NCBI RefSeq assembly: GCF_040270295.1
Contig: NZ_JBELOE010000270.1
DNA length: 64,000 nt
Source of the DNA: Catenovulum sediminis
GTDB lineage: Bacteria; Pseudomonadota; Gammaproteobacteria; Enterobacterales; Alteromonadaceae
Reading direction: 5' to 3' (one strand)
Shown: positions 55,523-64,000 of the stretch, piece by piece
How positions within the stretch are numbered: the stretch's first letter is position 1
Layout: each line of letters opens with the position of its first letter
The notes under the pieces: model-generated
What the model saw: only the letters and a program-made list of their open reading frames with translations
Databases searched by the model: none
Told to the model about the DNA's origin: nothing
Made by a program: the position numbers and the translations under genes

Positions 55523-57964
55523 ATGACAGATTACAAAAAGCTATTCAGCTATATATTCGCGCTACCGATTCGGCTACTGACAAAATCAAAGTTAATTTTG
55601 GGTAACTTGGAAGCACTTGAGGTGCAAAACCCGAATAAGCCAATCTTTTATGTATTAAAGCAAGATTCGCTAACCGATTTATTAGTGCTTGAGCGTGCCT
55701 GTAAAAAAGCCGGTTTGCCAAGCCCATTTAAAACAGTTCAGTTAGGTGAACAATCGTTTAGACGGTACGTTTGTTTAGACAAAATACAACCTGTTATTCA
55801 AAAAAAAGCGGGTAAAACAGATGCGATTGCAAAAATCCAATCAGTGCTGGATATGCATGTAAAAACCCCTGAATTGGATGCCAAGTTGGTTCCTGTATTC
55901 TTATCTTGGGGTCGTGCCCCGGGCAAAGAAAAAGCCAAAGTAAAAACCCTTTTCAGCGATCAACAAAAACCAAGTTGGTTAAAAAAAGTATTTATCGTTT
56001 TATTTTCTGGTCGCGACAATTTTATTTCAATAGATGAACCCCTTTCGTTGCGCTTCGTAGTAGAAGAACACGGCTCTGAAGCCGAAATCACCAAAAAACT
56101 TTTGCGCGTGGCCCGTTTCCACTTTCAAAGACAACATTTAGCAATGGCCGGCCCTCGACTATGGCAAAGGGACAATATGTTTACCGCTTTATTAGCTTCG
56201 CCCGTTATTAAAAAAGCGATCGAAGATGAAGCGAAAAGTAAAAACATCAGTATTGATAAAGCCAGACAAACGGCTAAGAGTTATCTAGAAGAAATGGCGG
56301 CTGACTATCGTGATAGTTGGATTAGAATGCTGGACACTGTCATGACTTGGGTTTGGAACAAGCTCTACTCGGGTTTAGAAGTTAAAAACGGTGAACAAGT
56401 TAGAAAGCTTGCGCAAGAAGGTCATGAACTCATATACGTCCCTTGTCACCGCAGCCATATGGACTATTTGCTACTAACTTACGTGATCTATCACCAGGGT
56501 CTCGTCCCACCTCATATAGCAGCGGGGGTGAATTTAAACTTTTGGCCGATGGGCGGCATTTTTAGACGTGCAGGCGCGTTTTTCATCCGCCGCTCGTTTC
56601 GCGGCAACAAACTCTATTCAGAAACATTTCGTGAATATCTGGCTCAGCTTATCAACAAAGGACATGCAATTAAGTTTTACCCCGAGTCAGGCCGCTCGCG
56701 TACTGGTCGATTGTTAAAGCCCAAAACAGGCATGCTCGCGATGACGGTACAAAGCATGTTGCGTGGCCAAGAACGCCCTGTTTCTTTGGTGCCTGTTTAT
56801 ATAGGTTATGAACACGTGATGGAGGTAAAAACCTATCTGCGTGAATTGCGTGGTGAAAAAAAGAAAAAAGAATCTTTTTTACACTTGTTTAGTATTTTAA
56901 AAAACCTGCGCCACTTTGGCCGTGGTTATGTCAATTTTGGGCAACCTATTACTTTAAACAAAAGTTTAACCGCTTATCAGCCCGAGTGGAAAAAAGACGG
57001 TGATCCTTATTTTCCACCAAAACCAACTTGGTTACCGGGCTACATCAACCATGTTAGTCAACACATTATGTGCAACATCAACCATGCCGCCGCTTTAAAC
57101 GGCGTGACTATGATTGCGATGGTGTTATCGGTTGCCGATCAGCATACCTTGTTTCGAGATGATCTAGAAAAGATACTCAATCTATTAACGCGATTACATG
57201 CGCAGAAATCACCGTTTCCAAATATGACGTTACCACCGGAAAATACTGCCGCAGAATTGATAAATAACGCGCTGAAAATGGAAAAATTTGAGTTTGAAGA
57301 TAAAGCTCCGGCAACCGTCTCAATTGCGGATAACTCAGTTGTTGAGCTGACGTATTACCGCAATAACATCATTCATTTATATGTTATCCCCAGTGTTATT
57401 GCCGCTATTTTGGTGGAACACAAAAGTATTGTTAAAAGCCATTTAGTAAAAATAGTTGAAAAAATTACGCCGATAATGGCCAACGAATACTTTTTTTCGA
57501 TAGAGCCTGAGGTTTTGCAACAACACCTAGAACATTGTATCCAAACCTTTGTAGAACAAAAAATCGTATCTATTGAAAATGAAAAAATCACCACAGTGGA
57601 GCACTCTGAAACACCTTATTTACAACTCTATTTATTAAGTTTGATAGGTCAGGAAACCTTACAAAGGTATGCTGCGGTGCTAAATACGCTTGATGCACAC
57701 CCACAAGGTTTAAGCCGTTCAGAATTGGAGCGAAGTGCACAGGAAGTGGCTAAATATTTAGCCAAATTACACGATATCAAAGGGCCTGAATTTAGCGACA
57801 AATCTATTTTGAGCCAGTTTGTTGGCCAGCTTAAAGAACAAGAGCTAATTGTTATTAAAGAAGAAGGCCGCTTTATAGGCACACCAGAATTAACTGAACT
57901 ATCACAAACTGTTTATGCGTTAATAGATGGAGAAATACTCAATACCATCCGCCATTCCAGTTAA
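55523..57964 (+). CDS. plsB: PlsB, glycerol-3-phosphate acyltransferase
   Basis: Inner-membrane enzyme that acylates glycerol 3-phosphate at position 1, first step of phospholipid synthesis. 813 residues, matching E. coli PlsB (about 807), with the four acyltransferase blocks: CHRSHMDYLL, GAFFIRRSFRGNKLY, FYPESGRSRTGR and LVPVYIGYE. Divergent from lexA as in many relatives. Confidence 0.96.
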   Translation: MTDYKKLFSYIFALPIRLLTKSKLILGNLEALEVQNPNKPIFYVLKQDSLTDLLVLERACKKAGLPSPFKTVQLGEQSFRRYVCLDKIQPVIQKKAGKTDAIAKIQSVLDMHVKTPELDAKLVPVFLSWGRAPGKEKAKVKTLFSDQQKPSWLKKVFIVLFSGRDNFISIDEPLSLRFVVEEHGSEAEITKKLLRVARFHFQRQHLAMAGPRLWQRDNMFTALLASPVIKKAIEDEAKSKNISIDKARQTAKSYLEEMAADYRDSWIRMLDTVMTWVWNKLYSGLEVKNGEQVRKLAQEGHELIYVPCHRSHMDYLLLTYVIYHQGLVPPHIAAGVNLNFWPMGGIFRRAGAFFIRRSFRGNKLYSETFREYLAQLINKGHAIKFYPESGRSRTGRLLKPKTGMLAMTVQSMLRGQERPVSLVPVYIGYEHVMEVKTYLRELRGEKKKKESFLHLFSILKNLRHFGRGYVNFGQPITLNKSLTAYQPEWKKDGDPYFPPKPTWLPGYINHVSQHIMCNINHAAALNGVTMIAMVLSVADQHTLFRDDLEKILNLLTRLHAQKSPFPNMTLPPENTAAELINNALKMEKFEFEDKAPATVSIADNSVVELTYYRNNIIHLYVIPSVIAAILVEHKSIVKSHLVKIVEKITPIMANEYFFSIEPEVLQQHLEHCIQTFVEQKIVSIENEKITTVEHSETPYLQLYLLSLIGQETLQRYAAVLNTLDAHPQGLSRSELERSAQEVAKYLAKLHDIKGPEFSDKSILSQFVGQLKEQELIVIKEEGRFIGTPELTELSQTVYALIDGEILNTIRHSS

Positions 57965-58020
57965 AGCCAAAAATTTTAACGAAATATAAACCGTTAATTG
58001 ATTACCATAAGTATTAATTA

Positions 58021-58050
58021 ATCAAACAGGCAATAGCTCACCTGTTTGAT
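58021..58050 (+). terminator. Hairpin behind plsB
   Basis: ATCAAACAGG and CCTGTTTGAT form a perfect ten-pair stem around a ten-base loop, 57 bases after the plsB stop. The tail TATTCTTTG is only moderately T-rich. It lies between convergent plsB and prkB and may serve both. Confidence 0.7.
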
Positions 58051-58115
58051 TATTCTTTGATTAAGATTATGCAAAATTGAGTCAATCGGAACCGTAAAAG
58101 ATTTTGCCGGACAAA

Positions 58116-59009
58116 CTATCTTAATAGCCACTCGGTTGGGGTGATTTTTTTGCCTTTTTTCTTCATTAAATCTTCTATCATCGGGGTAATAATGAGCTCC
58201 ATGGCCAGCCCCATTTTGCCTCCAGGCACAACCATAGTATTGACGCGAGACATAAAAGCGCCATCTATCATATTTAGATAATATGGGAAATCGACCCCTT
58301 TGGTACCACGAAAACGAATCACAACAAAACTCTCATCCAAACTCGGAATATCTTTTGCTGCAAATGGGTTTGACGTATCAACGGTCGGAACACGCTGAAA
58401 GTTAATATGTGTACGACTAAATTGTGGTGTGATGTAATTTATATAATCATCCATACTACGCACTATCGATGCCATTACAGCTTCATGGCTGTGACCTCTG
58501 TCGGTTGTATCTCGAATGATTTTTTGCGTCCACTCTAAGTTTACAATCGGTACCATGCCAATCAGCAAATCAACATGTTCCGCAACATTATTTTCTTCTG
58601 TAACGACACCACCATGTAAGCCCTCGTAAAATAATAAGTCTGATTCGGGCAGCTCTTGCCAAGGGGTAAAGGTACCTGGCATTTGGTTGTAAGGTACGGC
58701 TTCATCAAAAGAATGCAAATAACGTCTGATTTGTCCACTCCCTGTTTCACCATAATTTTCAAACAGCTCTTCTAACAAGGCAAAGTCATTCGCCTGTGGG
58801 CCAAAATAACTAATGTGACGCCCTTGCTCTTCAGCCTTGCGGATCTCAACTTCCATCTCGGCTCGGGTATATCGGTGAAAACTATCACCTTCAACTTCCG
58901 CAGCTTTAATATCAAAGCTGCGGAAAATATGTCGAAAAGCTTTAGTTGTCGTCGACGTTCCAGCGCCGGAAGAACCGGTAATCGCAATAATTGGATGCTT
59001 TGCTGACAT
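58116..59009 (-). CDS. prkB: PrkB, phosphoribulokinase-like protein
   Basis: 297 residues with P-loop GSSGAGTSTTTKAF, VEGDSFHRYTRAEM and LLFYEGLHGG, close to E. coli PrkB. This group is found in many heterotrophs without RuBisCO, so a Calvin cycle role is not implied and the physiological substrate is uncertain. No RuBisCO gene is in the window. Confidence 0.9.
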   Translation of the reverse strand: MSAKHPIIAITGSSGAGTSTTTKAFRHIFRSFDIKAAEVEGDSFHRYTRAEMEVEIRKAEEQGRHISYFGPQANDFALLEELFENYGETGSGQIRRYLHSFDEAVPYNQMPGTFTPWQELPESDLLFYEGLHGGVVTEENNVAEHVDLLIGMVPIVNLEWTQKIIRDTTDRGHSHEAVMASIVRSMDDYINYITPQFSRTHINFQRVPTVDTSNPFAAKDIPSLDESFVVIRFRGTKGVDFPYYLNMIDGAFMSRVNTMVVPGGKMGLAMELIITPMIEDLMKKKGKKITPTEWLLR

Positions 59010-59161
59010 GTTCAGCCACCTAAATAGGAATTAATCAAAAGAGGAAAAAAGTAACTGTGCTAATTTAACCACAGAAATTCACTCAATTGCGATACCTATT
59101 AAAATAAACTTTATAACGGCTTACCACATAACACTGATTTACCGTATTTAAAATTTTTGAC

Positions 59162-59211
59162 TCAATCATCTACAATCGGTGTGACAGGCTAGATGGGTGT
59201 CACATGATTGA
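59162..59211. repeat. Nested palindrome behind the ParA-RHH pair
   Basis: TCAATCAT (59162-59169) pairs with ATGATTGA (59204-59211); inside it GTGTGACA (59179-59186) pairs with TGTCACAT (59198-59205) with one G-T. The two share two bases on the right. It touches the stop of the RHH gene. There is no T-run, so it is a poor terminator; a protein-binding or centromere-like site is possible. Confidence 0.45.
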
Positions 59212-59574
59212 TTAGCCTTCGCTAATAAACTGTTCGACGATCTGCATCTGTTGTTGTGCACTTAGCTTCGCAAATTGATATACCAATATACGCACCATTT
59301 TAGATTTACTCACCTTATTCATTTTAGAAGCATGTGCTAATTGTTCAACAACCCCCTCATTTAGTGAAAAAGTTGCATTTTTACGCGGCGCCGTTAATGC
59401 TTGCGCGTTTGCACTGTCACCTGCCTTTTCGCAACCCGGAATTATCCGGGGCGCAAAAAGCAGGCTGGGCAAACCGGCAGCATAATTTTCAGCATCATCA
59501 ATAAAATCATCAACTTCAATTTTTGTTAAATTACACTGCTTTGAGTAGCTTTTTTTCAGGTCGGCCATACCCAT
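59212..59574 (-). CDS. Ribbon-helix-helix protein partnered with ParA
   Basis: 120 residues. The C-terminal half reads as a ribbon-helix-helix unit: a strand at KNATFSLNE (about 65-73), a helix to about 83, a turn NKVSKSK, and helix MVRILVYQFAKL. The N-terminal half (1-60) is unrecognised and acidic. It overlaps parA by 44 bases and has GGAGG upstream, so is translationally coupled. This arrangement is that of ParF/ParG-type partition modules, in which the RHH protein binds the centromere and represses the operon. I infer the same here. Confidence 0.65.
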   Translation of the reverse strand: MGMADLKKSYSKQCNLTKIEVDDFIDDAENYAAGLPSLLFAPRIIPGCEKAGDSANAQALTAPRKNATFSLNEGVVEQLAHASKMNKVSKSKMVRILVYQFAKLSAQQQMQIVEQFISEG

Positions 59575-60232
59575 GATCTTCTTCCTCCACTTGCAGTCGC
59601 ATAACCTCGTTGACTATCGAACGTATTTCCTCTGCAGCTTTGCCTTGCGGATCCTGCTCTAATACAGACGAGCCCATTTCTTCACTGTCGTCATAAACAT
59701 TCCGGCTAAAGGTCACTGTATTTAACACTTGCAGACCATAACTGCGACAAACATCTTTCGCTTCAATAATCCGGCCAGCTTGATTTGGCAATGAAGGGCA
59801 CTGCGTCATCACAACGGCTTCACGCATGTTAGGGTTGACCATTTTGCAAGTTGAAATTAAATCTTCAACATGCGGGACAGTTTTCAAGTCTCGTCTTTTC
59901 GGCCGCATCGGAATCAACACATGTGTTGCGACAGACAAAGCGGAGCGAAGTGTTGTGCTATCCCGCCCACCACAATCAATCACAACATAATCGTAATTCC
60001 GTTCAAATCCCTGCAATTCATAGCGAACTTTTCCAAACAGTTGAACACAACTAATCCATTCTAATTCAGGGCTATTATGGCGGGATTGAATCCAGTCTGA
60101 GGTTGTTTTTTGCGGGTCACAATCAACCAACATGACGTTGGCATTTAATTCTTTGGCTAAATAAACAGCTATATTCTGAGCAAGACAGCTTTTACCACTG
60201 CCGCCTTTTTCTCCACCGACTAATAAAATCAT
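59531..60232 (-). CDS. ParA-family partition ATPase (orphan)
   Basis: 233 residues, no N-terminal DNA-binding domain, so a short ParF-like (type Ib) ParA. Deviant Walker A KGGSGKS with the signature Lys (residues 9-15), Walker A' region LVDCDPQKTTSDW, and Walker B YDYVVIDCGGRDS. The C-terminus after about 215 is charged. It is not the soj/spo0J chromosome system: there is no ParB here, but an RHH partner follows. The cargo is unknown. Confidence 0.82.
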   Translation of the reverse strand: MILLVGGEKGGSGKSCLAQNIAVYLAKELNANVMLVDCDPQKTTSDWIQSRHNSPELEWISCVQLFGKVRYELQGFERNYDYVVIDCGGRDSTTLRSALSVATHVLIPMRPKRRDLKTVPHVEDLISTCKMVNPNMREAVVMTQCPSLPNQAGRIIEAKDVCRSYGLQVLNTVTFSRNVYDDSEEMGSSVLEQDPQGKAAEEIRSIVNEVMRLQVEEEDHGYGRPEKKLLKAV

Positions 60233-60291
60233 AACGACTATCCTCTTGGTACAGCAATGAAGTTCCCTTCACCACCAATCAAATATATGAA

Positions 60292-60308
60292 CAACAAACC
60301 ATTTGTTG
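60292..60308. promoter_or_regulatory. Palindrome upstream of parA
   Basis: CAACAAA-CCA-TTTGTTG, a perfect seven-base inverted repeat with a three-base centre, about 60 bases before the parA start. It is well placed as an operator for the RHH protein. No iterated centromere repeats were seen. Confidence 0.45.
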
Positions 60309-60385
60309 CTGTTCTGAGTATAAGAGGAGATATATAAACTATTAGATCAATTAAGCATTAAAAATGATGGTTTTATGACCAATTT

Positions 60386-60408
60386 ATAAAAGCCGCTACT
60401 AAGCGGCT
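60386..60408 (-). terminator. Terminator of the alpha-E operon
   Basis: AGCCGCT pairs with AGCGGCT around a four-base loop; on the minus strand it is followed by TTTTATAAATT. 12 bases past the stop of the alpha-E gene. Confidence 0.82.
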
Positions 60409-60419
60409 CAACCAAATAA

Positions 60420-61340
60420 TTATTTGAGAAAGTATAACTCTGCAACTTGCGTATGGATTTTGGCCAGATCTATCTGAATTTCATCAATAAATTTATGAAG
60501 CTCGCCATTTTTTAGCTTGCGTACATTGGCTTGAGTAAGCATTTTCCCCGCCTCTTCAATAGCTGGTATGACCTGCTTTGAATTAACAATAGGTGAGATG
60601 AGGTTCTGCATTTGTTGCAAACAAAATAGCACGGCACGTGGAAAAACTTCACTGTGTAGCATAAATTCCAACACATCTTCTCGTTTCACACGTACCCCCA
60701 TTTGCTGTCGATACATTTGGTAGGCACTTAACGAGCGCAACACACTAATCCACTGAATATTATCAAATGGGCGGGAAACTTCGCTTTCAATTAAGCTTGC
60801 CGAACGTACATCCAGTATTCGAGTGGTCATATCGGCACGCTCTAACAAAGAGCCAAATTGCAAAAACCGATAACCATGATCATGATTTATTGTCGCATCC
60901 AATGCGCCAAAAATGAGGTGAGCTGATTCAATAATATGCTCTAAATATTTAAATCGACCTCTTTTGGTTAGCCCTTCATTTTGGTTTTCTTTGACATACA
61001 GGTATAAAGAGTTAATCCCCTCCCATACCGCCCTTGGTATCACATCACGCACAGTACGCGCATTTTCGCGTGCCATCCACAGCGAGTTCAGGGTTGAAGA
61101 TGGGTTATTACCACTCACTAATAAAAACCTTAACGCACTGCGTTCATTAAAATCTTTATGTGTTTTTAAGTACTCTTCACGATATCCAATAATGTCGATG
61201 ATGGGTTCCCAGCCAGTGGATACGCCTTTAGGTAAATCCATCAGTAAAAGGTTATTGACATTAACCAGACGAGCTACATTTTCTGCACGTTCGACATAGC
61301 GTGCCATCCAATATAAGGTTTCTACCACTCGAGATAACAT
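60420..61340 (-). CDS. Alpha-E domain protein (DUF403)
   Basis: 306 residues, almost wholly helical: MLSRVVETLYWMARYVERAENVAR at the start (given here only in part: TLYWMARYVERAENVAR) is the family signature. The function is unknown; the domain is repeatedly found with circularly permuted ATP-grasp and transglutaminase proteins in proposed peptide-ligating systems. ATG at 61340 behind GGGGAGG, one base after the ATP-grasp stop. Confidence 0.88.
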   Translation of the reverse strand: MLSRVVETLYWMARYVERAENVARLVNVNNLLLMDLPKGVSTGWEPIIDIIGYREEYLKTHKDFNERSALRFLLVSGNNPSSTLNSLWMARENARTVRDVIPRAVWEGINSLYLYVKENQNEGLTKRGRFKYLEHIIESAHLIFGALDATINHDHGYRFLQFGSLLERADMTTRILDVRSASLIESEVSRPFDNIQWISVLRSLSAYQMYRQQMGVRVKREDVLEFMLHSEVFPRAVLFCLQQMQNLISPIVNSKQVIPAIEEAGKMLTQANVRKLKNGELHKFIDEIQIDLAKIHTQVAELYFLK

Positions 61341-61341
61341 C

Positions 61342-62796
61342 TTATTCGTCCTCCCCGTCAACAATCCAAGTATCTTTACTACCACCACCTTGTGATGAAT
61401 TTACCACTAACGACCCTTTAACCAACGCAACTCGAGTTAACCCGCCGGTCGTCACTTGTGTATTATCCCCCGCAGATAGGATAAATGGCCGTAAATCGAC
61501 GTGTCTTCCTTCTACATGCGAATCAACCAAAGTTGGCACTGTGGATAAACTTAATGTCGGTTGTGCGATATAATTTCTTGGATCGGCTTTTATCCGTTTT
61601 ATACATTCCTGCTGTTCTTTTTTTGTCGATTTAGGTCCGATTAATAATCCATAACCGCCAGATTCATTCGCCGGTTTGACAACCAGTTCGTCGATATGCT
61701 CAATAACGTACTGACGATCGGCTTTATCCATACATTTGTACGTCGGCACATTAGGCAGCTTTATTTCTTCATCCAAATAATATTTGATAATTTCCGGTAC
61801 ATAAGAGTAAACCACTTTATCATCGGCTACACCGGCACCGGGTGCGTTGACTAATGCAACATTGCCTTTTTTCCAAGCGCGAATTAACCCTGCGACACCT
61901 AAGGTTGATTCTGGATTAAACGCTTCCGGATCTAAAAATAAGTCATCAATCCGGCGATAAATAACGTCAACCCGTTTTAATCCGTAGATGGTTTTCATGT
62001 ATACACAGTCGTCATCGTTGACAACAAGATCTCGCCCTTCAACCAGTTCGCAGCCCATTTCTTGTGCCAGATAACAATGCTCAAAATAAGCTGAGTTGTA
62101 GATCCCCGGTGTTAATACAACGACCTCTGGCGCGTCATCCGGCCTTGGCGACATTGCCGCCAGCATATCGAAGAGTTGAGACGGGTAATCATGCACTGGC
62201 AAGATATCGTTGTTTTCAAATAGTTCTGGAAATACACGTTTCATAACCGAGCGGTTTTCTATCATATAAGAAACCCCAGACGGTACACGTAAATTATCTT
62301 CCAGCACATAAATCGTGCCTTTATCGTCCCGCACTAAGTCTGAGCCACAAATATGTGCCCAAATACCTTTGGGTGGCGAGACACCCACACATTGAGGTCT
62401 AAAATTAACCGATTTCGCAAGGAGCTCAGCCGGAAAAATACCGTCTTTAATAATTTTTTGATCATGATATAAATCATTAATAAACAGGTTGAGTGCTTCG
62501 ACTCTTTGTTTTAAACCTGCTTCGACAAAATCCCATTCTTTTTTGGCGATGACTCTGGGCACAATGTCAATAGGCCATGCTCTGTCGATGGTGCTGCCTT
62601 CTCCGTATACGGTAAAAGTAATGCCCATTTCTTTAATCGCCAGTTCGGCGGCGGCGCGTGCTGTTGATAATTCTTCATCATTCAAGCTTGCCAAAAAACC
62701 TGCAAGTTGTTGCGAATGACGTCTGGCTTCACCCGAAGGTTGAATCAGCTCATCATAAAATGGGCTGTTCTTGTATTTTTTCCAATCAATACTCAT
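61342..62796 (-). CDS. Circularly permuted ATP-grasp protein (DUF404/DUF407)
   Basis: 484 residues of the type 2 circularly permuted ATP-grasp family, proposed amidoligases that would form peptide-like bonds using ATP. Motifs: RPQCVGVSPPKG, the LEDNLRVPSGVSYMIENR block, EGRDLVVNDD, the ANESGGYGLLIGP nucleotide loop and a C-terminal HVDLRPFIL. The substrate is unknown. Confidence 0.88.
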   Translation of the reverse strand: MSIDWKKYKNSPFYDELIQPSGEARRHSQQLAGFLASLNDEELSTARAAAELAIKEMGITFTVYGEGSTIDRAWPIDIVPRVIAKKEWDFVEAGLKQRVEALNLFINDLYHDQKIIKDGIFPAELLAKSVNFRPQCVGVSPPKGIWAHICGSDLVRDDKGTIYVLEDNLRVPSGVSYMIENRSVMKRVFPELFENNDILPVHDYPSQLFDMLAAMSPRPDDAPEVVVLTPGIYNSAYFEHCYLAQEMGCELVEGRDLVVNDDDCVYMKTIYGLKRVDVIYRRIDDLFLDPEAFNPESTLGVAGLIRAWKKGNVALVNAPGAGVADDKVVYSYVPEIIKYYLDEEIKLPNVPTYKCMDKADRQYVIEHIDELVVKPANESGGYGLLIGPKSTKKEQQECIKRIKADPRNYIAQPTLSLSTVPTLVDSHVEGRHVDLRPFILSAGDNTQVTTGGLTRVALVKGSLVVNSSQGGGSKDTWIVDGEDE

Positions 62797-62823
62797 GACG
62801 ACATTCTCCCGTTACAATTACTG

Positions 62824-63708
62824 TTAAAACGTTTCTTGCCTTCGCATATCAACCGCGACCGACAGTTGATGCGATCCTCCTCCAAACACGATACCTTTTA
62901 AGGGTGTGACATCGGCAAAATCACGCCCTACCGCTAAAGTAATATGTTGCTCGTTAGGTAACACATTATTGGTGGGGTCAAAATCAACCCAACCTAAATC
63001 CGGTACAAAAACCGCAAACCACGCATGGGTTGCATCTGCCCCTTCAAGTTTTTCTTCACCTTCAGGTGGAATAGTTTCTATGTATCCACTGACATAACGA
63101 GCCGCTAAACCCAAACTGCGTAAACACGCGAGCGCAAAGTGTGCAAAATCCTGACAAACGCCTTTTTTGTGTGCAAAAACTTCACTTAACGGTGTGCTTA
63201 TCGTGGTAAATCCAGACTCATACTTAAAGTCATTAAAAATACGTGCCATTAAATCTTCACTGGCTGCAATAATTGAACGTCCGGGGACAAACGATTGATT
63301 TGCATAGGCTCGGATATTTTCATCAATCGGCGTAAATATAGAAGGCGTACTAAAATCAGCGGCTTGCAATAAGATTAATGAATTGGGTGTACGCAGTGCA
63401 TTGACAACACTTTCCCATGGGATTTGCCAGTCAAACAAACTGGTTTGTTGGCGGTTAAAAATCTCGACTTCACTGATTGAGGTGACTTCTAAAACATCAT
63501 GCTGGGTGGGAATATCAAATACCGTAACCTGATTGCCAAAATAATCAATAAACGACTCTTGATAATCTACACTCGGTGATGCGGTCAGATGACTGGATAA
63601 ACAATGTTGAAAGTTGTTTTGAATAGGCGTTAAGCGAGCATGGTTTTGACACAAACTAACAGGCTCACTATAGCGATATGTCGTTGTGTGTTTAACGGTA
63701 TATTTCAC
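62824..63708 (-). CDS. Transglutaminase-like cysteine peptidase-fold protein
   Basis: 294 residues: N-terminal Bact_transglu_N beta domain (about 1-90) and transglutaminase core with Cys in GVCQDFAHF, His in DATHAWFAVF and Asp in WVDFDPTNN. No signal peptide. GTG start overlapping the upstream stop (GTGA), so coupled. Family members may cut or form isopeptide bonds; in this setting they are thought to reverse or process the ATP-grasp product. Confidence 0.88.
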   Translation of the reverse strand: MKYTVKHTTTYRYSEPVSLCQNHARLTPIQNNFQHCLSSHLTASPSVDYQESFIDYFGNQVTVFDIPTQHDVLEVTSISEVEIFNRQQTSLFDWQIPWESVVNALRTPNSLILLQAADFSTPSIFTPIDENIRAYANQSFVPGRSIIAASEDLMARIFNDFKYESGFTTISTPLSEVFAHKKGVCQDFAHFALACLRSLGLAARYVSGYIETIPPEGEEKLEGADATHAWFAVFVPDLGWVDFDPTNNVLPNEQHITLAVGRDFADVTPLKGIVFGGGSHQLSVAVDMRRQETF

Positions 63709-64000
63709 GATTTATCTATGCTCCCAAAAAGCGAATTAAGTGGGACAGCGGTTTTAGTATGCGAAAAATACTGCAACATCAACAAGTCAGAAAAAGCATC
63801 CAGACTGGTTTTAACCGATTTCATTAAGTCAACAAGTTCAGAACGCTTACCTGATGTTGCGCTAGCCAGTGTTTCACGCTCAGCTAAATGACAAATGGTT
63901 TGCATTTTTAACAACAACTTTTGATGTGGCGCCATTAAACCAGGTGTGCTCTTGTTCGGCAGCAACTTGCACAAGTGATTAAGCTGTTCAATTTGATACA
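63705..64000 (-). CDS. Partial gene, C-terminal end of probable alpha-E protein
   Basis: The frame is open to the right edge and gives 97 C-terminal residues, mostly helical, with LLMLQYFSH near the end. Placed just upstream of the transglutaminase gene and overlapping it, it is probably the tail of an alpha-E or ATP-grasp/alpha-E fusion protein. The start is outside the window; the family call is inferred from context and helical pattern. Confidence 0.55.
   Translation of the reverse strand, partial: YQIEQLNHLCKLLPNKSTPGLMAPHQKLLLKMQTICHLAERETLASATSGKRSELVDLMKSVKTSLDAFSDLLMLQYFSHTKTAVPLNSLFGSIDKS

Noticed and set aside
59179..59205. CRP site (TGTGA ... TCACA)
   Set aside because: The half-sites are 15 bases apart instead of 6, so it does not fit CRP.
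58116..60232. prkB beside a ParA gene as a carboxysome-positioning (McdA-like) set
   Set aside because: The kinase is of the heterotroph PrkB type, no RuBisCO or shell genes are in the window, and the genes are separate transcription units by 200 bases with a palindrome between.
1..64000. tRNA genes, CRISPR arrays, insertion sequences, prophage
   Set aside because: No T-loop GTTCRA with a cloverleaf, no spaced repeats, and no transposase, integrase or phage gene was seen in any gap.

Overview
The window looks like ordinary chromosome from a marine, aerobic gammaproteobacterium, most likely in the Alteromonadales. The evidence is low GC (roughly 40-42% by eye), proteins closest to E. coli and Vibrio families, the conserved queG | nnr-tsaE-amiB-mutL-miaA-hfq-hflXKC-(yjeT-purA) order, MaoP, ZapD, HflK/C, MutL without an endonuclease motif, type IV pili and an aa3-type oxidase. 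I would not name a genus. I see no tRNA, rRNA, IS element, prophage or CRISPR array.

Layout. 0-7 kb, minus strand: cnoX, the chemotaxis adaptation genes cheR-cheD-cheB, and the molybdenum cofactor cluster moaA-mobA-moaB-moaC-moaD behind a Moco riboswitch. 7-13.5 kb, plus strand: pilA, then pilB-pilC-pilD running into coaE-zapD-yacG. 13.6-19.9 kb: ubiCA, a FliL-like secreted protein, glpEG, a YceI protein, cysQ-nudE, a HAD nucleotidase and a parvulin. 20-34 kb: purA, yjeT, an inserted thrombospondin-type-3-repeat lipoprotein gene, then the hfl/hfq/miaA/mutL/amiB/tsaE/nnr run and divergent queG. 34-39.6 kb: ilvIH, DUF1289, an EAL-CBS-GGDEF protein overlapping an AMMECR1 gene tail to tail, and maoP. 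39.7-45.9 kb: a second chemosensory block, STAS-cheY-cheA-cheW-MCP. 46-54.4 kb: a complete cytochrome c oxidase (caa3-like) and heme A/copper assembly cluster. 54.7-59 kb: lexA with two SOS boxes, plsB and prkB. 59.2-60.2 kb: an orphan ParA ATPase with a ribbon-helix-helix partner. 60.4-64 kb: an alpha-E / circularly permuted ATP-grasp / transglutaminase operon that runs off the right edge.

How the parts work together. The two chemotaxis blocks together make one nearly complete pathway (receptor, CheW, CheA, CheY, CheR, CheB, CheD), although they lie about 36 kb apart; the receptor ends in a candidate CheR/CheB tether. The cox block contains heme A synthesis (CtaA, CtaB), copper delivery (Sco, CtaG), SURF1 and subunits I-III, enough to build the oxidase apart from any small subunit encoded elsewhere.

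The least explained parts are the ParA-RHH pair with palindromes on both sides, the amidoligase-like operon at the right edge, the lipoprotein gene interrupting the hflC-yjeT synteny, and a 128-base convergent coding overlap between the c-di-GMP protein and AMMECR1.
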